NCBI RefSeq assembly: GCF_003287495.1
Contig: NZ_PRLE01000002.1
Coordinates: 248,001 to 312,000, forward strand
DNA length: 64,000 nt
From: Faecalibacterium prausnitzii
Lineage (GTDB): Bacteria > Bacillota > Clostridia > Oscillospirales > Ruminococcaceae
Reading direction: 5' to 3'
The position numbers and the translations under genes are program-made. Positions 1 to 10,065 of this stretch are shown in pieces; positions within the stretch are counted from its first letter, which is position 1; each line of letters begins with the position of its first letter. Below the pieces are notes generated by a model. It made no database searches. It saw only the letters and a list, made by a program, of their open reading frames with translations, and was not told where the DNA came from.

Positions 1-601
1 CCGCGAAAGAGAGGCCGCGTTTCTTCCATTCCTGCTGAATCGTTTTCAAATGGGTAGAAATATTGGTCGTATTGGTGGTTTTAACCGGAGCGAACAGTGC
101 ATCAAACTTTTGTCTTTCATCGCCGCAAAGGGATTCTGGGTCAGAATCCAGTGTTTCATAGTCCATAAACAGGGTGTCCTCGGCTGAGTCAAGGTCTGCC
201 TTGCCCGTGACAGTGATAAAATCACCGAACAGCCCACAAGCAGTGATCCGACAGTTCCAGCCGGGGAAGGTATCGTATTTTTCTGTCCATGCGTCCTGCA
301 TGGAGTAGGGATCGTATTTCAGATCCAAAGGCTTGGCATTTTCAAACCCTGTGGTGAGCCATGCCGGGTCCACAGCATTGTTGAACTTTTGCACATGATC
401 AAAGAAAGTCTGTATCCGCAGGTCGGATACGCCGGCATCCTGCAAAAGTTTGGAAAGAAGATCCTGTGTATCCGAATCTGCCAAATTGGAGTATTCGATC
501 TGCTGAAGGACAGGCAGAGAAGTTTTTGGAGTGCAGCCCCCTGCCAGAAACACACCGCAAAAAAGTGCAGCGGTGCAGACAAGAAAAGTTCGACGTTTCA
601 A
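1..601 (-). CDS. Lipoprotein, DUF4300-like (3' end outside window)
   Basis: This is an exported lipoprotein of unknown function; 200 codons are visible and the gene runs off the left edge. Translation opens at a TTG (601-599), because an in-frame TGA lies three codons upstream and a GAGGTGA ribosome site sits at a normal distance. The product begins MKRRTFLVCTAALFC and reaches a lipobox LAGGC at about residue 23, so it should be lipid-anchored outside the membrane. The following text (QQIEYSNLADSDTQDLL, then FFDHVQKFNNAV and WNCRITA) resembles the DUF4300 family of Firmicutes lipoproteins as I recall it; that family match is from memory. A hairpin (arms CTCCACCAT / ATGGTGGAG, about 652-683) lies in its 5' leader. 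The gene is unrelated to its neighbours and probably belongs to the chromosomal side. Confidence 0.65.
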   Translation of the reverse strand, partial: MKRRTFLVCTAALFCGVFLAGGCTPKTSLPVLQQIEYSNLADSDTQDLLSKLLQDAGVSDLRIQTFFDHVQKFNNAVDPAWLTTGFENAKPLDLKYDPYSMQDAWTEKYDTFPGWNCRITACGLFGDFITVTGKADLDSAEDTLFMDYETLDSDPESLCGDERQKFDALFAPVKTTNTTNISTHLKTIQQEWKKRGLSFA

Positions 602-780
602 AAATGGTCACCTCGTTGCGTTTTTCGGAAAATTTCTTTGAGTGCCGGAGTCTCCACCATAGGCGAAGATAGCAATGGTGGAGGTCTCGTAACGAATGGT
701 ATCACAGATAAACAAAAAAAATCAATGACTTCTGTCGTATTTGACCATATATAATGTTGCAGTATCCATATCCCATACGG

Positions 781-1329
781 CTAACGCCCATTGGGGGGAA
801 AGACAATGCAGCAGTTTTCTGAACGATTTTCTTCATGTCGGACACAACAGGAGTATACCCAAGTTGGAATAAGAATTTTCCGTTTTTTTCCGAATGGAAG
901 GTTCAAATCGCTTTCCAGATAGACGGAGGATACCAACTTACGAAGCGCGGAACGGCAATCCCATAGATTTCCCCATGCTGCAGTGGGAGTTTGAAGAAAA
1001 GCCTCGTCCACATTATAATAGGCCGTAATCGTGATGTGCGTGATGCTTTCCTTTGTATAAGATTTTTAGAGCCAGGAAGATCCATATGGCATCTTTTCCA
1101 GACCGATTTCACAGAGATAATGCTGCTCCTCAGAGATGGGTTTCTTCTTTTTCGTACATTTCCTCGCTTGTATAACGGCAGGCAGATGTTCTTCGGCGGG
1201 GCTTCTTCCAAGAAAAATCACTCGTGAAGATTGAAACGGGAGTTTTACGGTACGCAGTGCCAGCAAACAATGCAGACGTATATACATCTGCTTATTTTGC
1301 GTTGCAAAATACTTGTTGGGAACACCCAA
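781..1329 (-). pseudogene. Decayed coding stretch, unrecognised
   Basis: The ~790 bases between the lipoprotein gene and hsdR hold no intact gene. In one minus frame, 1329 to 781 reads as protein-like sequence broken by a single TAA (1065-1063). The two halves, ending GLEKMPYGSSWL and continuing KSYTKESITHITITAYYNVDEAF, keep a plausible amino-acid mix across the stop. No clear ribosome site precedes it and I cannot name a family. It could be a dead gene left by rearrangement next to the restriction remnant, or chance open frame. Nothing else could be supported in 602-1390. Confidence 0.3.
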
Positions 1330-1390
1330 ACCCTTGAACTACATCCCGTGGATGCAGGCTGTTTTAAGCAAATAAAAAGGGAAAACTGTT

Positions 1391-4363
1391 TTACTTCTTG
1401 CGGAATTCTCCATATAGCCACTCTGCCAATGCCGACATAATAGCCTTATACTTGCTGGTGTCCTCAAACAGGGAAGAGAAGGTGTCCTGCGCTTCAAGAT
1501 AGCTGTCCTGTGCGGCAGTGTCAAAGGCTTTGGGGAAGATGCTCTCGGTAAAGATCTGCGGGTCGGAGCTGCGCGCCAGCTTTGCCAGCTTCGGGTCGGC
1601 CAGCAGACGGTCATGCAGGGCGGTAAGTAGCACCCGGTCGGCATTGGTGAACTCACCCTTGAACTTCTCGTTGATCTTCAAAATGATCTCGTCCAGCGGC
1701 TCCTTGGGGTCGTGGCCGAGAGCGCCTTTCTGGGTGACCGGCTCGTAGACGCCTTTGGCGTGTTCCAGCTCGATGGCACCGGCAAAGGTCTTTTGCAGCT
1801 TGTAATACTCCAGCTGCAATTTGCCCTCCAGATCCAGCGGAGAGACCTCGTCCGGCGGCAGCAGCTTGAGCAGGTAAGCGCAGAATACGTTCTCCTTGTG
1901 CAGCTCTTCATCGAACATCCGCGCCACCTGTGAAACGTAGCCGTACCACTTGACAAGGCTGCGCAGCAGGCGGCGGAACTGGTACCGCTCGGCCTGCGTT
2001 TTCTGGTTGTAGCGGTCTGCCACCGGCTTCAAGACGCTGCTCATGCGGCCCACGGCGTTTTTATCCTGCTTGGTGCTGCGGAAATACTCCTTGGCAAAGG
2101 CTTCCACGTCTGCATCGGAATAGACCGCAAAGCTCCGCAGCTCCTTCTGGGTCTTGTAAATGAGGTCAGTGTTGGCCTCCTGCTCCAGAAAGGTCTCCTG
2201 ATAAAACGGCTGGAAGGCCTCCCGGATGTCCTCTGCCTTGTTCACAAAATCCAGCACAAAGGTGTCGGTTTTGCCGGGACAGGTACGGTTCAGGCGGGAG
2301 AGGGTCTGCACCGCCTTGACGCCCTTTAACTTTTTGTCCACGATCATGGTGTGGAGCAGCGGTTCGTCAAAACCGGTCTGGTATTTTTCTGCTACGATGA
2401 GCACATTGAAGTTGTTGTGGAACTCCTTTTTGGTCTGGCTCTCCGCAATGTGGCTGCCGTCGGCGCGGACATTCAGGGACTGCTCCGTGTACTCCACGCC
2501 GCCGTCCGGTACGGCACCGGAAAATGCCGCTAAGATCTGCACATCGTTATAGCCCTGCTCCGCAATGTAGCGCTTGACCTCGTGGAAGTACCGCACCGCC
2601 GCCAGCCGGGAGGAGGTGACCACCATCATCTTGCCCCGTCCGCCGATCTTGTGGCTGGTGGTCTCCCGGAAGGTCTCTACAATGATCTTTGCCTTCTGGC
2701 TGATGTTGTAGGGGTGCAGCTCTTCATACTTGCGGATGAGCTTCGCCGCTCGGCTGGCGGGCAGGTCGGGGTTGTCCGGGATGGTCTTGGCGATCTTGAA
2801 GCAGGTGGAATAGGTCATGTAGTTTTGCAGCACATCCAGAATGAACCCTTCTTCAATGGCCTGCCGCATACTGTAAATGTGGAAAGGGTGGTGGCTGCCG
2901 TCCGGGTACTCGGTGCCGAACAGTTCCAGCGTGGCGGCTTTTGGGGTGGCGGTAAAGGCAAAGAAGGACAGGTTCTTGTGCCGTCCGTGGGAGGTCAACT
3001 CCTTCACCAGTGCATCCTCCGGGTCGATCTCGTCCTCCGCTTTGCCTTCCAGCTCGGCATATTCCCGCAGTGCGTCCTCGGTATCGGCAAGGGCGGCTTT
3101 CAGCTTCAAAGCAGAGGTGCCGGTCTGAGAGGAGTGCGCTTCGTCGATGATGACGGCATAGTTCTTCCCGGCGGTCTTGTTCACCTCGGTGTAGATGACC
3201 GGGAACTTTTGCAGCGTGGTGATGATGATGCGTGCGCCGTTGTTGATGGCATCCCGCAGGTCGCCGGAATTTTTGTCCTCGCCGATGGCCTCCACCGCAC
3301 CCAGCGTATGGTCAAAGCCGGAGATGGTCTCCTGCAGCTGTGCGTCCAGCACGGTGCGGTCAGTCACCACGATGACACTGGCAAACACCGGCTTGTTCTC
3401 GGTGTTGAACAGGGAAGCCAGCCGGTACGCCGTCCATGCAATGGAGTTGGACTTGCCCGACCCGGCGCTGTGCTGGATGAGATAGTGCTGCCCGGCACCT
3501 TTCTGCCGCACATCTGCCACCAGCTTGCGCACCACGTCCAGCTGGTGATACCGGGGAAAGATCAGGGTCTTGCCGTCCTGCAGGCTCATAAACTTTTGCA
3601 GGATGTCCATCATGCTGTCTTTCTGGAACACTTCTTCCCAGAGGTAGGCGGTAAGGTAGCCGTTGGGGTTGGGCGGGTTGCCAGCGCCGCCGTCCCGCCC
3701 GGCACCGTTGGAACCCTGATTGAAGGGCAGAAAGCGGGTGTCCTTGCCTGCCAGCCGGGTGGCCATCCACACCTCGGTCAGGTCTACGCAAAAGTAGCCC
3801 AGAATGCGCTTATTGAACTGGAAACACACCTCCCGCGGGTCCCGGTCGTGCATCCACTGCTGCTTGGCGTTCTCCACGGTCTGCCCGGTGAACTGGTTCT
3901 TCAGCTCAAAAGCGAACACCGGGATGCCGTTTACTGCCAGCACCATGTCCACCGAGTTGTGGGTGGTGTCGGAGTAGAACCACTGCCGGTTGCAGGTAAT
4001 CTCGTTTTGGGCGTAGCGCTGGGCGTCCTTCTGGTTCAGCGCGGACTCCGGCTGAAAATAGCACACCCGGAACCGCCGTCCCCGGTGCTTGAACCCATAC
4101 CGCAGCACCGAGAGCAGTCCGTCCGCATCGCAGGCATTGTTAAAGGCCGTGCAGAACTTCCGCACCGGGTTTACCGGGTTCTGCTTTTCAAAAAATGCCC
4201 ACTCGTTGGGCTGGGTCTTTTGCACAAAGCGGATCAGGGTATCCACAAACAGCCCCAGCTTGGGGTCGTAGCAATCCCCGTTGCGGGTGTAGCCCCCGGC
4301 AGGGGAGAGCAGCGCCGCTGCAATGTCCGATTCAAACTGCTTTTCGGTGGTGTTGAGGGGCAT
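1391..4363 (-). CDS. hsdR: Type I restriction enzyme, R (HsdR) subunit
   Basis: HsdR is the ATP-driven translocase and nuclease subunit of a type I restriction-modification complex; it needs HsdM and HsdS to act. At 990 residues it has full family length. The N-terminal PD-(D/E)xK nuclease is visible as D139 and E153-L-K155 in [10 protein letters not shown]. The SF2 motor follows: Walker A GSGKS at 301-305, DEAH at 407-410, TATPK at 471-475, and a motif-VI region near [13 protein letters not shown]. The start is ATG at 4363 with AAAGGAGGT just upstream. It is the last gene of a minus-strand operon, 19 bases after the unknown gene 4383-5459. Neither hsdM nor hsdS is in the window, so in this segment it is an orphan. 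It is GC-rich, unlike the gene before it. Confidence 0.95.
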   Translation of the reverse strand: MPLNTTEKQFESDIAAALLSPAGGYTRNGDCYDPKLGLFVDTLIRFVQKTQPNEWAFFEKQNPVNPVRKFCTAFNNACDADGLLSVLRYGFKHRGRRFRVCYFQPESALNQKDAQRYAQNEITCNRQWFYSDTTHNSVDMVLAVNGIPVFAFELKNQFTGQTVENAKQQWMHDRDPREVCFQFNKRILGYFCVDLTEVWMATRLAGKDTRFLPFNQGSNGAGRDGGAGNPPNPNGYLTAYLWEEVFQKDSMMDILQKFMSLQDGKTLIFPRYHQLDVVRKLVADVRQKGAGQHYLIQHSAGSGKSNSIAWTAYRLASLFNTENKPVFASVIVVTDRTVLDAQLQETISGFDHTLGAVEAIGEDKNSGDLRDAINNGARIIITTLQKFPVIYTEVNKTAGKNYAVIIDEAHSSQTGTSALKLKAALADTEDALREYAELEGKAEDEIDPEDALVKELTSHGRHKNLSFFAFTATPKAATLELFGTEYPDGSHHPFHIYSMRQAIEEGFILDVLQNYMTYSTCFKIAKTIPDNPDLPASRAAKLIRKYEELHPYNISQKAKIIVETFRETTSHKIGGRGKMMVVTSSRLAAVRYFHEVKRYIAEQGYNDVQILAAFSGAVPDGGVEYTEQSLNVRADGSHIAESQTKKEFHNNFNVLIVAEKYQTGFDEPLLHTMIVDKKLKGVKAVQTLSRLNRTCPGKTDTFVLDFVNKAEDIREAFQPFYQETFLEQEANTDLIYKTQKELRSFAVYSDADVEAFAKEYFRSTKQDKNAVGRMSSVLKPVADRYNQKTQAERYQFRRLLRSLVKWYGYVSQVARMFDEELHKENVFCAYLLKLLPPDEVSPLDLEGKLQLEYYKLQKTFAGAIELEHAKGVYEPVTQKGALGHDPKEPLDEIILKINEKFKGEFTNADRVLLTALHDRLLADPKLAKLARSSDPQIFTESIFPKAFDTAAQDSYLEAQDTFSSLFEDTSKYKAIMSALAEWLYGEFRKK

Positions 4364-4382
4364 GGTTAGACCTCCTTTTGAA

Positions 4383-5459
4383 TTATGAAAACATATCAGA
4401 AATTCTTTTGACGTCAGCTATGGCGGTGTTTTGTATCTGTTTGGATAAGTCAGAATCTAGGATGGAATTGGAGTAATCTTGATATATGAAATCAAGACAC
4501 GGGGAAGAATGAATCTTTTGATAATATGTTTTAAAATCCACTTTATTGGCGATGGTTTCGCTGTCGTATAAATGATAAAAAAGCGATGCATATAGAGATT
4601 TTACAAATAAATTTTTGAAAAAAGGTGACTGTTCAAAATAAGGAGAGAAAAATGTTACATAATTTCGCACAACGCGACTACGAATATAAGGAACAAGGTT
4701 ATATGTGACTGCAATCAGAGAAATATGTAGGGCCTGTAAAGTGTCTTGAAGAAGAGCGAAAACAGCTTTTTGGGCTAAGGGCGTATTGCTTCCGTCTAAC
4801 GGACTGCCGTAATGATTGAAGTAATTAGTGACTTTTGTTTCGAATGAGTCAGATGGATTGTCGTTATCAGAAAACACGATGAAACGTTTCGCTTCATCGT
4901 GTATCATGGCATCAAGCTCAGAAAAATTTTTGACAGAAAAAAGTTGGTCAGCTGTAATACTGTCTTTGAAAAAGGATAAGAGGGCCTTTTCACCTGATTC
5001 TTTTGGAATAGGCTGTTCTAGACCAAAACATGTAATAGGAAGTAAAATGAACTCCGAGGAAAAATTCTCTAGAATGTTTAAATCATCATAGTAAGAAGAA
5101 AGAATTTCTTTTTTCAATAGATTGTAAACTGAATCTGAAATAGAATTCTTTATTGTTTCAGAGAATTTGGCTAGAGGATCATCAACAATATGAATACTTC
5201 CTAAAGTTGAAAAGGGATAGTGCTCGTTATAATCTATATCTAAATATGTGCCTCCGGCTAAGAAGTAAGCATTAGAGCCGGTAGGAATATATTGAAGAAA
5301 TAATTTTACATAGTTTCGTTTTCTGTACCAGAAAAGACCTATTTCATCCATTACATACTGAAAATCATTGGAATGAACAATATCTTTTAATCCTTGCAAA
5401 AGTTCTTTGTATTCTAATTGAACTTCATGCATTTTGTCAGATAGATATTCGTTACTCAA
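4383..5459 (-). CDS. Unknown protein in restriction operon
   Basis: I do not recognise this 358-residue protein. It looks soluble, has no signal peptide and no obvious catalytic motif, and is rich in aromatic residues and Ser/Asn. The start is TTG (5459-5457), placed 8 bases after GAGGTG and overlapping the end of the upstream gene by 8 bases, which implies translational coupling. It is distinctly AT-rich whereas hsdR next door is GC-rich, so the two probably have different origins even though they share one transcript. Genes inserted between type I subunits are often accessory defence or regulatory genes; applying that here is inference. Confidence 0.75.
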   Translation of the reverse strand: MSNEYLSDKMHEVQLEYKELLQGLKDIVHSNDFQYVMDEIGLFWYRKRNYVKLFLQYIPTGSNAYFLAGGTYLDIDYNEHYPFSTLGSIHIVDDPLAKFSETIKNSISDSVYNLLKKEILSSYYDDLNILENFSSEFILLPITCFGLEQPIPKESGEKALLSFFKDSITADQLFSVKNFSELDAMIHDEAKRFIVFSDNDNPSDSFETKVTNYFNHYGSPLDGSNTPLAQKAVFALLQDTLQALHISLIAVTYNLVPYIRSRVVRNYVTFFSPYFEQSPFFKNLFVKSLYASLFYHLYDSETIANKVDFKTYYQKIHSSPCLDFIYQDYSNSILDSDLSKQIQNTAIADVKRISDMFS

Positions 5460-6204
5460 ACTTTTTCACCTCACTTAGTAACTGAGTGGGAATAGAAAGC
5501 TCATTATTAAGTAACATCAGTATTTTATTCATGGTACGAACGCAGTCCTTCCAAACAGAGGGAAGTTTTTGCTCATTATCGCTATCTAGAACGAGATGAA
5601 ACTGATGTGCTGGATTATCACACTTTAGCAATGAACTTTCCCGGATAGCACCCCATAGTCCATGTTCAAAGGAAGAATCATAGTCATAGAATAGACCGTA
5701 TAGTTCCTCTTCTCCAACGTCTTTAGCTTTTAGACGGATGTTTTGTTTGTCAAAGTAAGATGTATCCATATCAATGAATTCTTCATCACAGTATTCATTG
5801 ACAAGGCACTGCAATAACACATAATTGACGTGACCATCTTTAAAGGAGCAAGGATTAGAGCGTTCACGCTCCATGACAAGTTTATACAGCCCAATGCCGT
5901 AATATTGGTATTCGTCCCAAATAGTTGGCTTTTCTTTTTCATGCTTTAGAAGATACTTCATTATAATGTAATCTTCGATGATGTTTCTAATAATACTCCG
6001 GCCAGAGATTTCGTTATATAATTGATGCTCAATGAGTTCAGAGATGCGTTTATATGCATAAGTGGCAATTCCACACAAGACTATATTTCGAGTGTTTAAA
6101 GGCTCTAAGGTGGATGTGATTTGGTCTAGGTATTCAAAAATTTCATGAAGATAATTTAAATATACTTCTGGGTTTTTTGCTAAGGGGCTAGAGATATAAT
6201 AGGG
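5452..6204 (-). CDS. DUF5677-like protein, probably 5'-truncated
   Basis: The open frame is 250 codons from just after a TGA (6207-6205). The run SGRSIIRNIIEDYIIMKYLL resembles the core helix of DUF5677 proteins, which are uncharacterised and often found in defence islands; that assignment is by eye. No ATG or GTG occurs in the first 42 codons, and the first usable codon, TTG at 6078, has no ribosome site and would cut off clearly protein-like sequence (NPEVYLNYLHEIFEYLDQI). I therefore think the gene lost its 5' end near 6205, where the polysaccharide region begins. It overlaps the next gene by 8 bases. Confidence 0.6.
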   Translation of the reverse strand, partial: PYYISSPLAKNPEVYLNYLHEIFEYLDQITSTLEPLNTRNIVLCGIATYAYKRISELIEHQLYNEISGRSIIRNIIEDYIIMKYLLKHEKEKPTIWDEYQYYGIGLYKLVMERERSNPCSFKDGHVNYVLLQCLVNEYCDEEFIDMDTSYFDKQNIRLKAKDVGEEELYGLFYDYDSSFEHGLWGAIRESSLLKCDNPAHQFHLVLDSDNEQKLPSVWKDCVRTMNKILMLLNNELSIPTQLLSEVKKFE

Positions 6205-6339
6205 TCAACCAAGAAAAATCACGATAACTAAAGGGTTTTAACGGCTCGACTCGTTCAACAAAAGTATTTATTTGCTGACAGGCTGCGGAGATGCTAAAAT
6301 CCAGAAGTTATAGGTGGGAGGTTTTGGCGCAGCTCTGTT

Positions 6340-6369
6340 TTGACCCACAAAATGAGCAGCAAGTAAAAA
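6340..6369 (+). promoter_or_regulatory. Candidate promoter of polysaccharide operon
   Basis: TTGACC (6340-6345) is followed after 18 bases by TAAAAA (6364-6369). The -35 box is good and the -10 box weak. It is correctly placed upstream of a leader hairpin and the first glycosyltransferase gene, in a stretch (6205-6508) that otherwise holds no gene. Confidence 0.35.
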
Positions 6370-6387
6370 ATCAAGGAGAACGAATCG

Positions 6388-6427
6388 AGCCTACGGTGGA
6401 TTGCCATTGAGTGATCCGCCGTGGGCT
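6388..6427 (+). promoter_or_regulatory. Leader hairpin before polysaccharide operon
   Basis: AGCCTACGGTGGAT (6388-6401) pairs with ATCCGCCGTGGGCT (6414-6427) as a 14-bp stem with two G-U pairs and a 12-base loop, followed by a weak T-rich run. It lies about 80 bases before the first gene. It could be a weak intrinsic terminator or an attenuator. Polysaccharide operons of Firmicutes often carry antitermination leaders, for example those read by NusG-like LoaP, but no such factor is in the window. Confidence 0.5.
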
Positions 6428-6508
6428 TGTTTGCTGTTAAAAGAAAATTGAAAAAAACATTCTAAAGTTAGATGAGTAGATAAAGGGGTACTGGGAGGAA
6501 GCAAACCT

Positions 6509-7582
6509 ATGGCGGAGAAAAAGAAAATACTGTACATAGTCGAAGCTATGGGCGGAGGCGTATTTACTTACATTGTAGATTTAGCAAATGAACTGGTAAA
6601 TAAATATGATATGTACATTGCGTATGCAGTAAGAAAGCAGACACCGAAAAATTATAAGGACTATTTTGACAAAAGAATTCATCTGATTGAAGTAAAGAAT
6701 TTTGGAAGAGCAATCAATCCAACAAAGGATATTGCTGCGTTCTTTGAGGTAAAGAAAATTGCGGCAGAGGTAAAACCAGATGTGATTCATCTACACAGCA
6801 GCAAAGCAGGGGCGATTGGTCGAGTTGCATTTGATGGAAAAATTCCGATGTTCTATACGCCGCATGGATATAGCTTTTTAATGGAGAATTGTAATCCTAC
6901 AAAACGCAGAGTTTTTAAGTTGATTGAGTCAGTTTGTGCCAAAAGAAACTGTACTACAATTAGCTGCAGTGTAGGTGAGCATCAGGAAACCTTAAAGCTT
7001 ACCAAGAATGCTGCTTATGTGAATAATGGCATCAATATGAAAGAACTTCAAGAGATTGTTAACCAGACAGAAAAAGTAGCGCATCCGTTTACCGTTTTTA
7101 CCCTCGGAAGAATTTGCTACCAGAAAAATCCAACATTATTCAACACGATTGCAGAATTGTTGCCGGATGTCAGATTTGTCTGGATTGGAGATGGTGAGCT
7201 GCGGGAGGAACTGAAAAATAAAAATATCGAAATTTCAGGATGGGTGGATAGGACAACTGCGATTAAGTATGCAGTCAATGCAGATGTATTTCTTCTCCCA
7301 AGCAGATGGGAGGGACTTCCAATTTCGTTGTTGGAGTCTATGTATATGAGAAAAGTCTGTGTTGTCAGCAACGTAATTGGCAACAGAGATGTGATTCATA
7401 ATGGCGAAAATGGTTTTGTATGCTCGAAAATCGAAGATTATATAAGTGCAATTAAGGGCGCACAGAATGAGCAGGGGTATTTGAAAGAGCGAGCATATCA
7501 AGATATTGTTGGAGTGTATAATACGAAAGTTATGGCAAAGCAGTATAGTAGTATCTATCAAAATGCAATGCTTAATAAATAA
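6509..7582 (+). CDS. Glycosyltransferase family 4
   Basis: A cytoplasmic GT4 (GT-B fold) glycosyltransferase that would move a sugar from a nucleotide-sugar donor to the growing lipid-linked repeat unit. It has 357 residues, normal for the family. The N-terminal acceptor domain starts KKKILYIVEAMGGGV and contains PDVIHLHSSKAGAIGR; the donor domain contains FTLGRICYQKNP, and the E-x7-E motif is E268-GLPISLL-E276. The ATG at 6509 follows GGGAGGAA. It is the first gene of the AT-rich polysaccharide operon and is followed after 13 bases by a pyruvyl-transferase-family gene. Donor and acceptor sugars cannot be read from the sequence. Confidence 0.9.
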   Translation: MAEKKKILYIVEAMGGGVFTYIVDLANELVNKYDMYIAYAVRKQTPKNYKDYFDKRIHLIEVKNFGRAINPTKDIAAFFEVKKIAAEVKPDVIHLHSSKAGAIGRVAFDGKIPMFYTPHGYSFLMENCNPTKRRVFKLIESVCAKRNCTTISCSVGEHQETLKLTKNAAYVNNGINMKELQEIVNQTEKVAHPFTVFTLGRICYQKNPTLFNTIAELLPDVRFVWIGDGELREELKNKNIEISGWVDRTTAIKYAVNADVFLLPSRWEGLPISLLESMYMRKVCVVSNVIGNRDVIHNGENGFVCSKIEDYISAIKGAQNEQGYLKERAYQDIVGVYNTKVMAKQYSSIYQNAMLNK

Positions 7583-7595
7583 TGGGGGAAAACGT

Positions 7596-8906
7596 GTGAA
7601 TAGATATTTGATTGTGCCTGGATGCTCCGATTTGAATCGAGGAGATCAAGCATTGGTATGGGAAACAAAGAGGATTGCAGAGGAATGTGGTTTTACAGGG
7701 AAATTTTATCTTACATCTGAACAGAATGAACCTGTAATTCAAAGCGAGACCAAAGGACTTGAAATAGTATATCCTATACTGGAGCATCCATCTAGAAAAT
7801 TCAAAAGCAAAGAGAATATTAAGTATACAAGAACATTGAAGATTAAATGGGGGCTTGTTGCACTTTTTGATTTGCTGAATAGTTTTCTGATTCTAGCCAA
7901 TCCAACAAGAAAAATAGTAAAAAAGTTTTCAAGTGAAGAAAAAACAAGGGCAATTGAAATCATGGAACAGACGGATGCTGTTTTTATGAAAGGTGGTGGA
8001 CTGTTACAAACATACGGAGGATTGGCATCGACATATAGTATGTATTTTTGGGTGTATCCATTGCTGCTTGCTCACAAACTCGGAAAACCTGTCTATATTA
8101 TGCCAAATTCTTTTGGACCATTTGAAGGGCCGTTTGTAAAGGAAATAGCAAAATTAGCATTAAGAAAGTGCAAGGTAGTTACAACGAGAGAAACCTTCTC
8201 GCAAAAAATGCTTGAAGATCAATTGGGAATATCGGTAGAAAATCATGCTGATTTGGCATTTGAACTACCTAAATCAAATATTGATAGAAATGCGCTCTAC
8301 AGGAAATTTGATTTGCCAGATGATAGAAAAATTGTCGCATTAACAATGCGTCCATATCGTTTTCCACATTCGCCCAACCCGGAAAAGGCTTACTTGAATT
8401 TTAAACACGAAATGGCAGAATTCATAGATTGGATATATGAAAATGGCTACATGCCTGTTATTGTGGAACATACACTTGCAGTAAATGCACATGAAAATGA
8501 TGGTGCATGTATTCGAGATGTTGTGGCGATGCTCGACAAAAATAGGTATCGAATTATTTCGGATTCAACATATAACTGCGAAGATCTAAAATGTATCTAT
8601 AGCTTTTTTCAGTATATTGTAGGAACGCGATTTCACTCAATGATTTTTTCGTTTGGTTCTAATGTTCCAGGCATTGCAATTTCGTATACGGGAAATAAAT
8701 CAACGGGAATTATGCATGATATGGAACTGGATGATTATGTCATGGATATTAACGATGTAACGGCAGAAAGCCTGAAAAGAAAGTTTACAATGCTAGTAAA
8801 AAATGAAAAAGATGTAAGGCAAAAAATACTCAATTATAGAAAATTTGCAGTAGAGTCACGTGTTGAGCTAAAAGAAAAAATGAAGAGTGAGAAAGGAATT
8901 TTATGA
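7596..8906 (+). CDS. Polysaccharide pyruvyl transferase family protein
   Basis: Members of this family (CsaB-like) transfer pyruvate from phosphoenolpyruvate to a sugar as a ketal, adding negative charge to wall polymers. The 436-residue product starts at GTG 7596 after GGGGGA; a longer reading frame starting at 7506 would overlap the previous gene and lacks a ribosome site. Family signs are the N-terminal GCSDLNRGDQAL, AVFMKGGGLLQTYGG, MPNSFGPF and a late GTRFHSMIFSFGSNVPGIAISY. Its end overlaps the next start by four bases (ATGA), so translation is probably coupled. A second member of the family lies at 13670-14944; some members are not pyruvyl transferases, so the exact reaction is uncertain. 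Confidence 0.85.
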   Translation: MNRYLIVPGCSDLNRGDQALVWETKRIAEECGFTGKFYLTSEQNEPVIQSETKGLEIVYPILEHPSRKFKSKENIKYTRTLKIKWGLVALFDLLNSFLILANPTRKIVKKFSSEEKTRAIEIMEQTDAVFMKGGGLLQTYGGLASTYSMYFWVYPLLLAHKLGKPVYIMPNSFGPFEGPFVKEIAKLALRKCKVVTTRETFSQKMLEDQLGISVENHADLAFELPKSNIDRNALYRKFDLPDDRKIVALTMRPYRFPHSPNPEKAYLNFKHEMAEFIDWIYENGYMPVIVEHTLAVNAHENDGACIRDVVAMLDKNRYRIISDSTYNCEDLKCIYSFFQYIVGTRFHSMIFSFGSNVPGIAISYTGNKSTGIMHDMELDDYVMDINDVTAESLKRKFTMLVKNEKDVRQKILNYRKFAVESRVELKEKMKSEKGIL

Positions 8907-10063
8907 AATTGGTGTTTGCACACGACCACAAATTGCGGTTGATTGATGGAAAGTATTATACGGTGGGGGGACTTAGAGATTCTATAACAGATCGTTATAT
9001 GGAATACTTTGATTCTTTGACGATTTTTTGTAGAGCAATTGAAAAGCAACCATATGATACGCAACTTTTTGAATTGAAAAATCCCAAAATTAAAGTGAAA
9101 CCAGTATCAAACGGCTCTTTAATATTGTCTCAAAGTGCTTTGAGAATGATGGAAGAGGAAATAAAAAATGCAGATGCTTTGATAGTGAAATTACATAGTA
9201 AAATTGCAGAATATGCAATAAAGTATGCTAGAAAATATAAAATTCCATATCTTGTAGAAGTTGTAGGCTGTCCGTGGGATGCATATTGGAATCATAGCAT
9301 AAAGGGAAAAATCGTTGCACCAATGATGACTCTTTCTACAAAAAAAGAAGTGAAAAGGGCACCATATGCTGTTTATGTAACGAAAGAATTTTTGGAAAAA
9401 AGGTATCCTTGTGATGGAAAATGGATAGATTGTTCGGATGTTGAACTGCAAAGCGTGGATGAGACAGTTCTTTCAAGAAGATTGGAAAAAATTCAAAGAA
9501 TGGGGGAACAATTGACCCTTGGAACATTGGCACAAGTTGATGTTAGATATAAGGGGCAAGAATATGTAATACATGCAATTGCAGAACTGAAAAAAAGGGG
9601 GAAAATTGTTAAATATAAATTGGCTGGAAGCGGCAGTAATCAATACCTTCATGATATAGCGAAGAAATATGGAGTAGATAACCAAGTGGAATTTTGCGGC
9701 GTTTTGTCGCACGATCAAGTTTTTGGCTGGCTAGATGACATAGACTTTTATATACAGCCTAGCAAACAGGAAGGACTTCCGCGCTCGATGGTAGAGGCAA
9801 TAAGTAGGGCTTGTCCCTCAGCTGGTTCAACGGCTGGTGGAATGCGCGAACTGGTTAGCAGTGATTACATTTTCCATAAAGCAAATGTCAATGAGATAGT
9901 GAATCTTATTGATGGCCTGACAAAAGAGAAATTAACTCAAGAAGCGTGTAGAAATTTTAAGACAGCTCAAAATTATAAAAAAGAAGTATTAGATGCTAAA
10001 CGTAGAACTTTCTATAAAAATTTTGCGGAAAGATGTTGGCAGCATAAGCAGGGAGAGGTTTAA
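8903..10063 (+). CDS. Glycosyltransferase family 4
   Basis: A second GT4 enzyme, 386 residues. The N-terminal domain begins MKLVFAHDHKLRL. The C-terminal donor domain has TLAQVDVRYKGQEYVIHAIAELKKRGK, FCGVLSHDQVFGWLDDIDFYIQPSKQEGLPRSMVEAISRACP and thus the E-x7-E pair (EGLPRSMVE). The ATG overlaps the stop of the preceding gene (ATGA), and the next gene starts 2 bases after its stop. A run of six G (8965-8970) lies near the 5' end in an otherwise AT-rich gene. It probably adds one sugar of the repeat unit in the cytoplasm. Confidence 0.88.
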   Translation: MKLVFAHDHKLRLIDGKYYTVGGLRDSITDRYMEYFDSLTIFCRAIEKQPYDTQLFELKNPKIKVKPVSNGSLILSQSALRMMEEEIKNADALIVKLHSKIAEYAIKYARKYKIPYLVEVVGCPWDAYWNHSIKGKIVAPMMTLSTKKEVKRAPYAVYVTKEFLEKRYPCDGKWIDCSDVELQSVDETVLSRRLEKIQRMGEQLTLGTLAQVDVRYKGQEYVIHAIAELKKRGKIVKYKLAGSGSNQYLHDIAKKYGVDNQVEFCGVLSHDQVFGWLDDIDFYIQPSKQEGLPRSMVEAISRACPSAGSTAGGMRELVSSDYIFHKANVNEIVNLIDGLTKEKLTQEACRNFKTAQNYKKEVLDAKRRTFYKNFAERCWQHKQGEV

Positions 10064-10065
10064 GG

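Noticed and set aside
2582-4369. 595-codon plus-strand open frame opposite hsdR
   Set aside because: It mirrors a well-supported hsdR gene, lacks a ribosome site and reads as His/Gly/Val-rich shadow text typical of the strand opposite a GC-rich gene.
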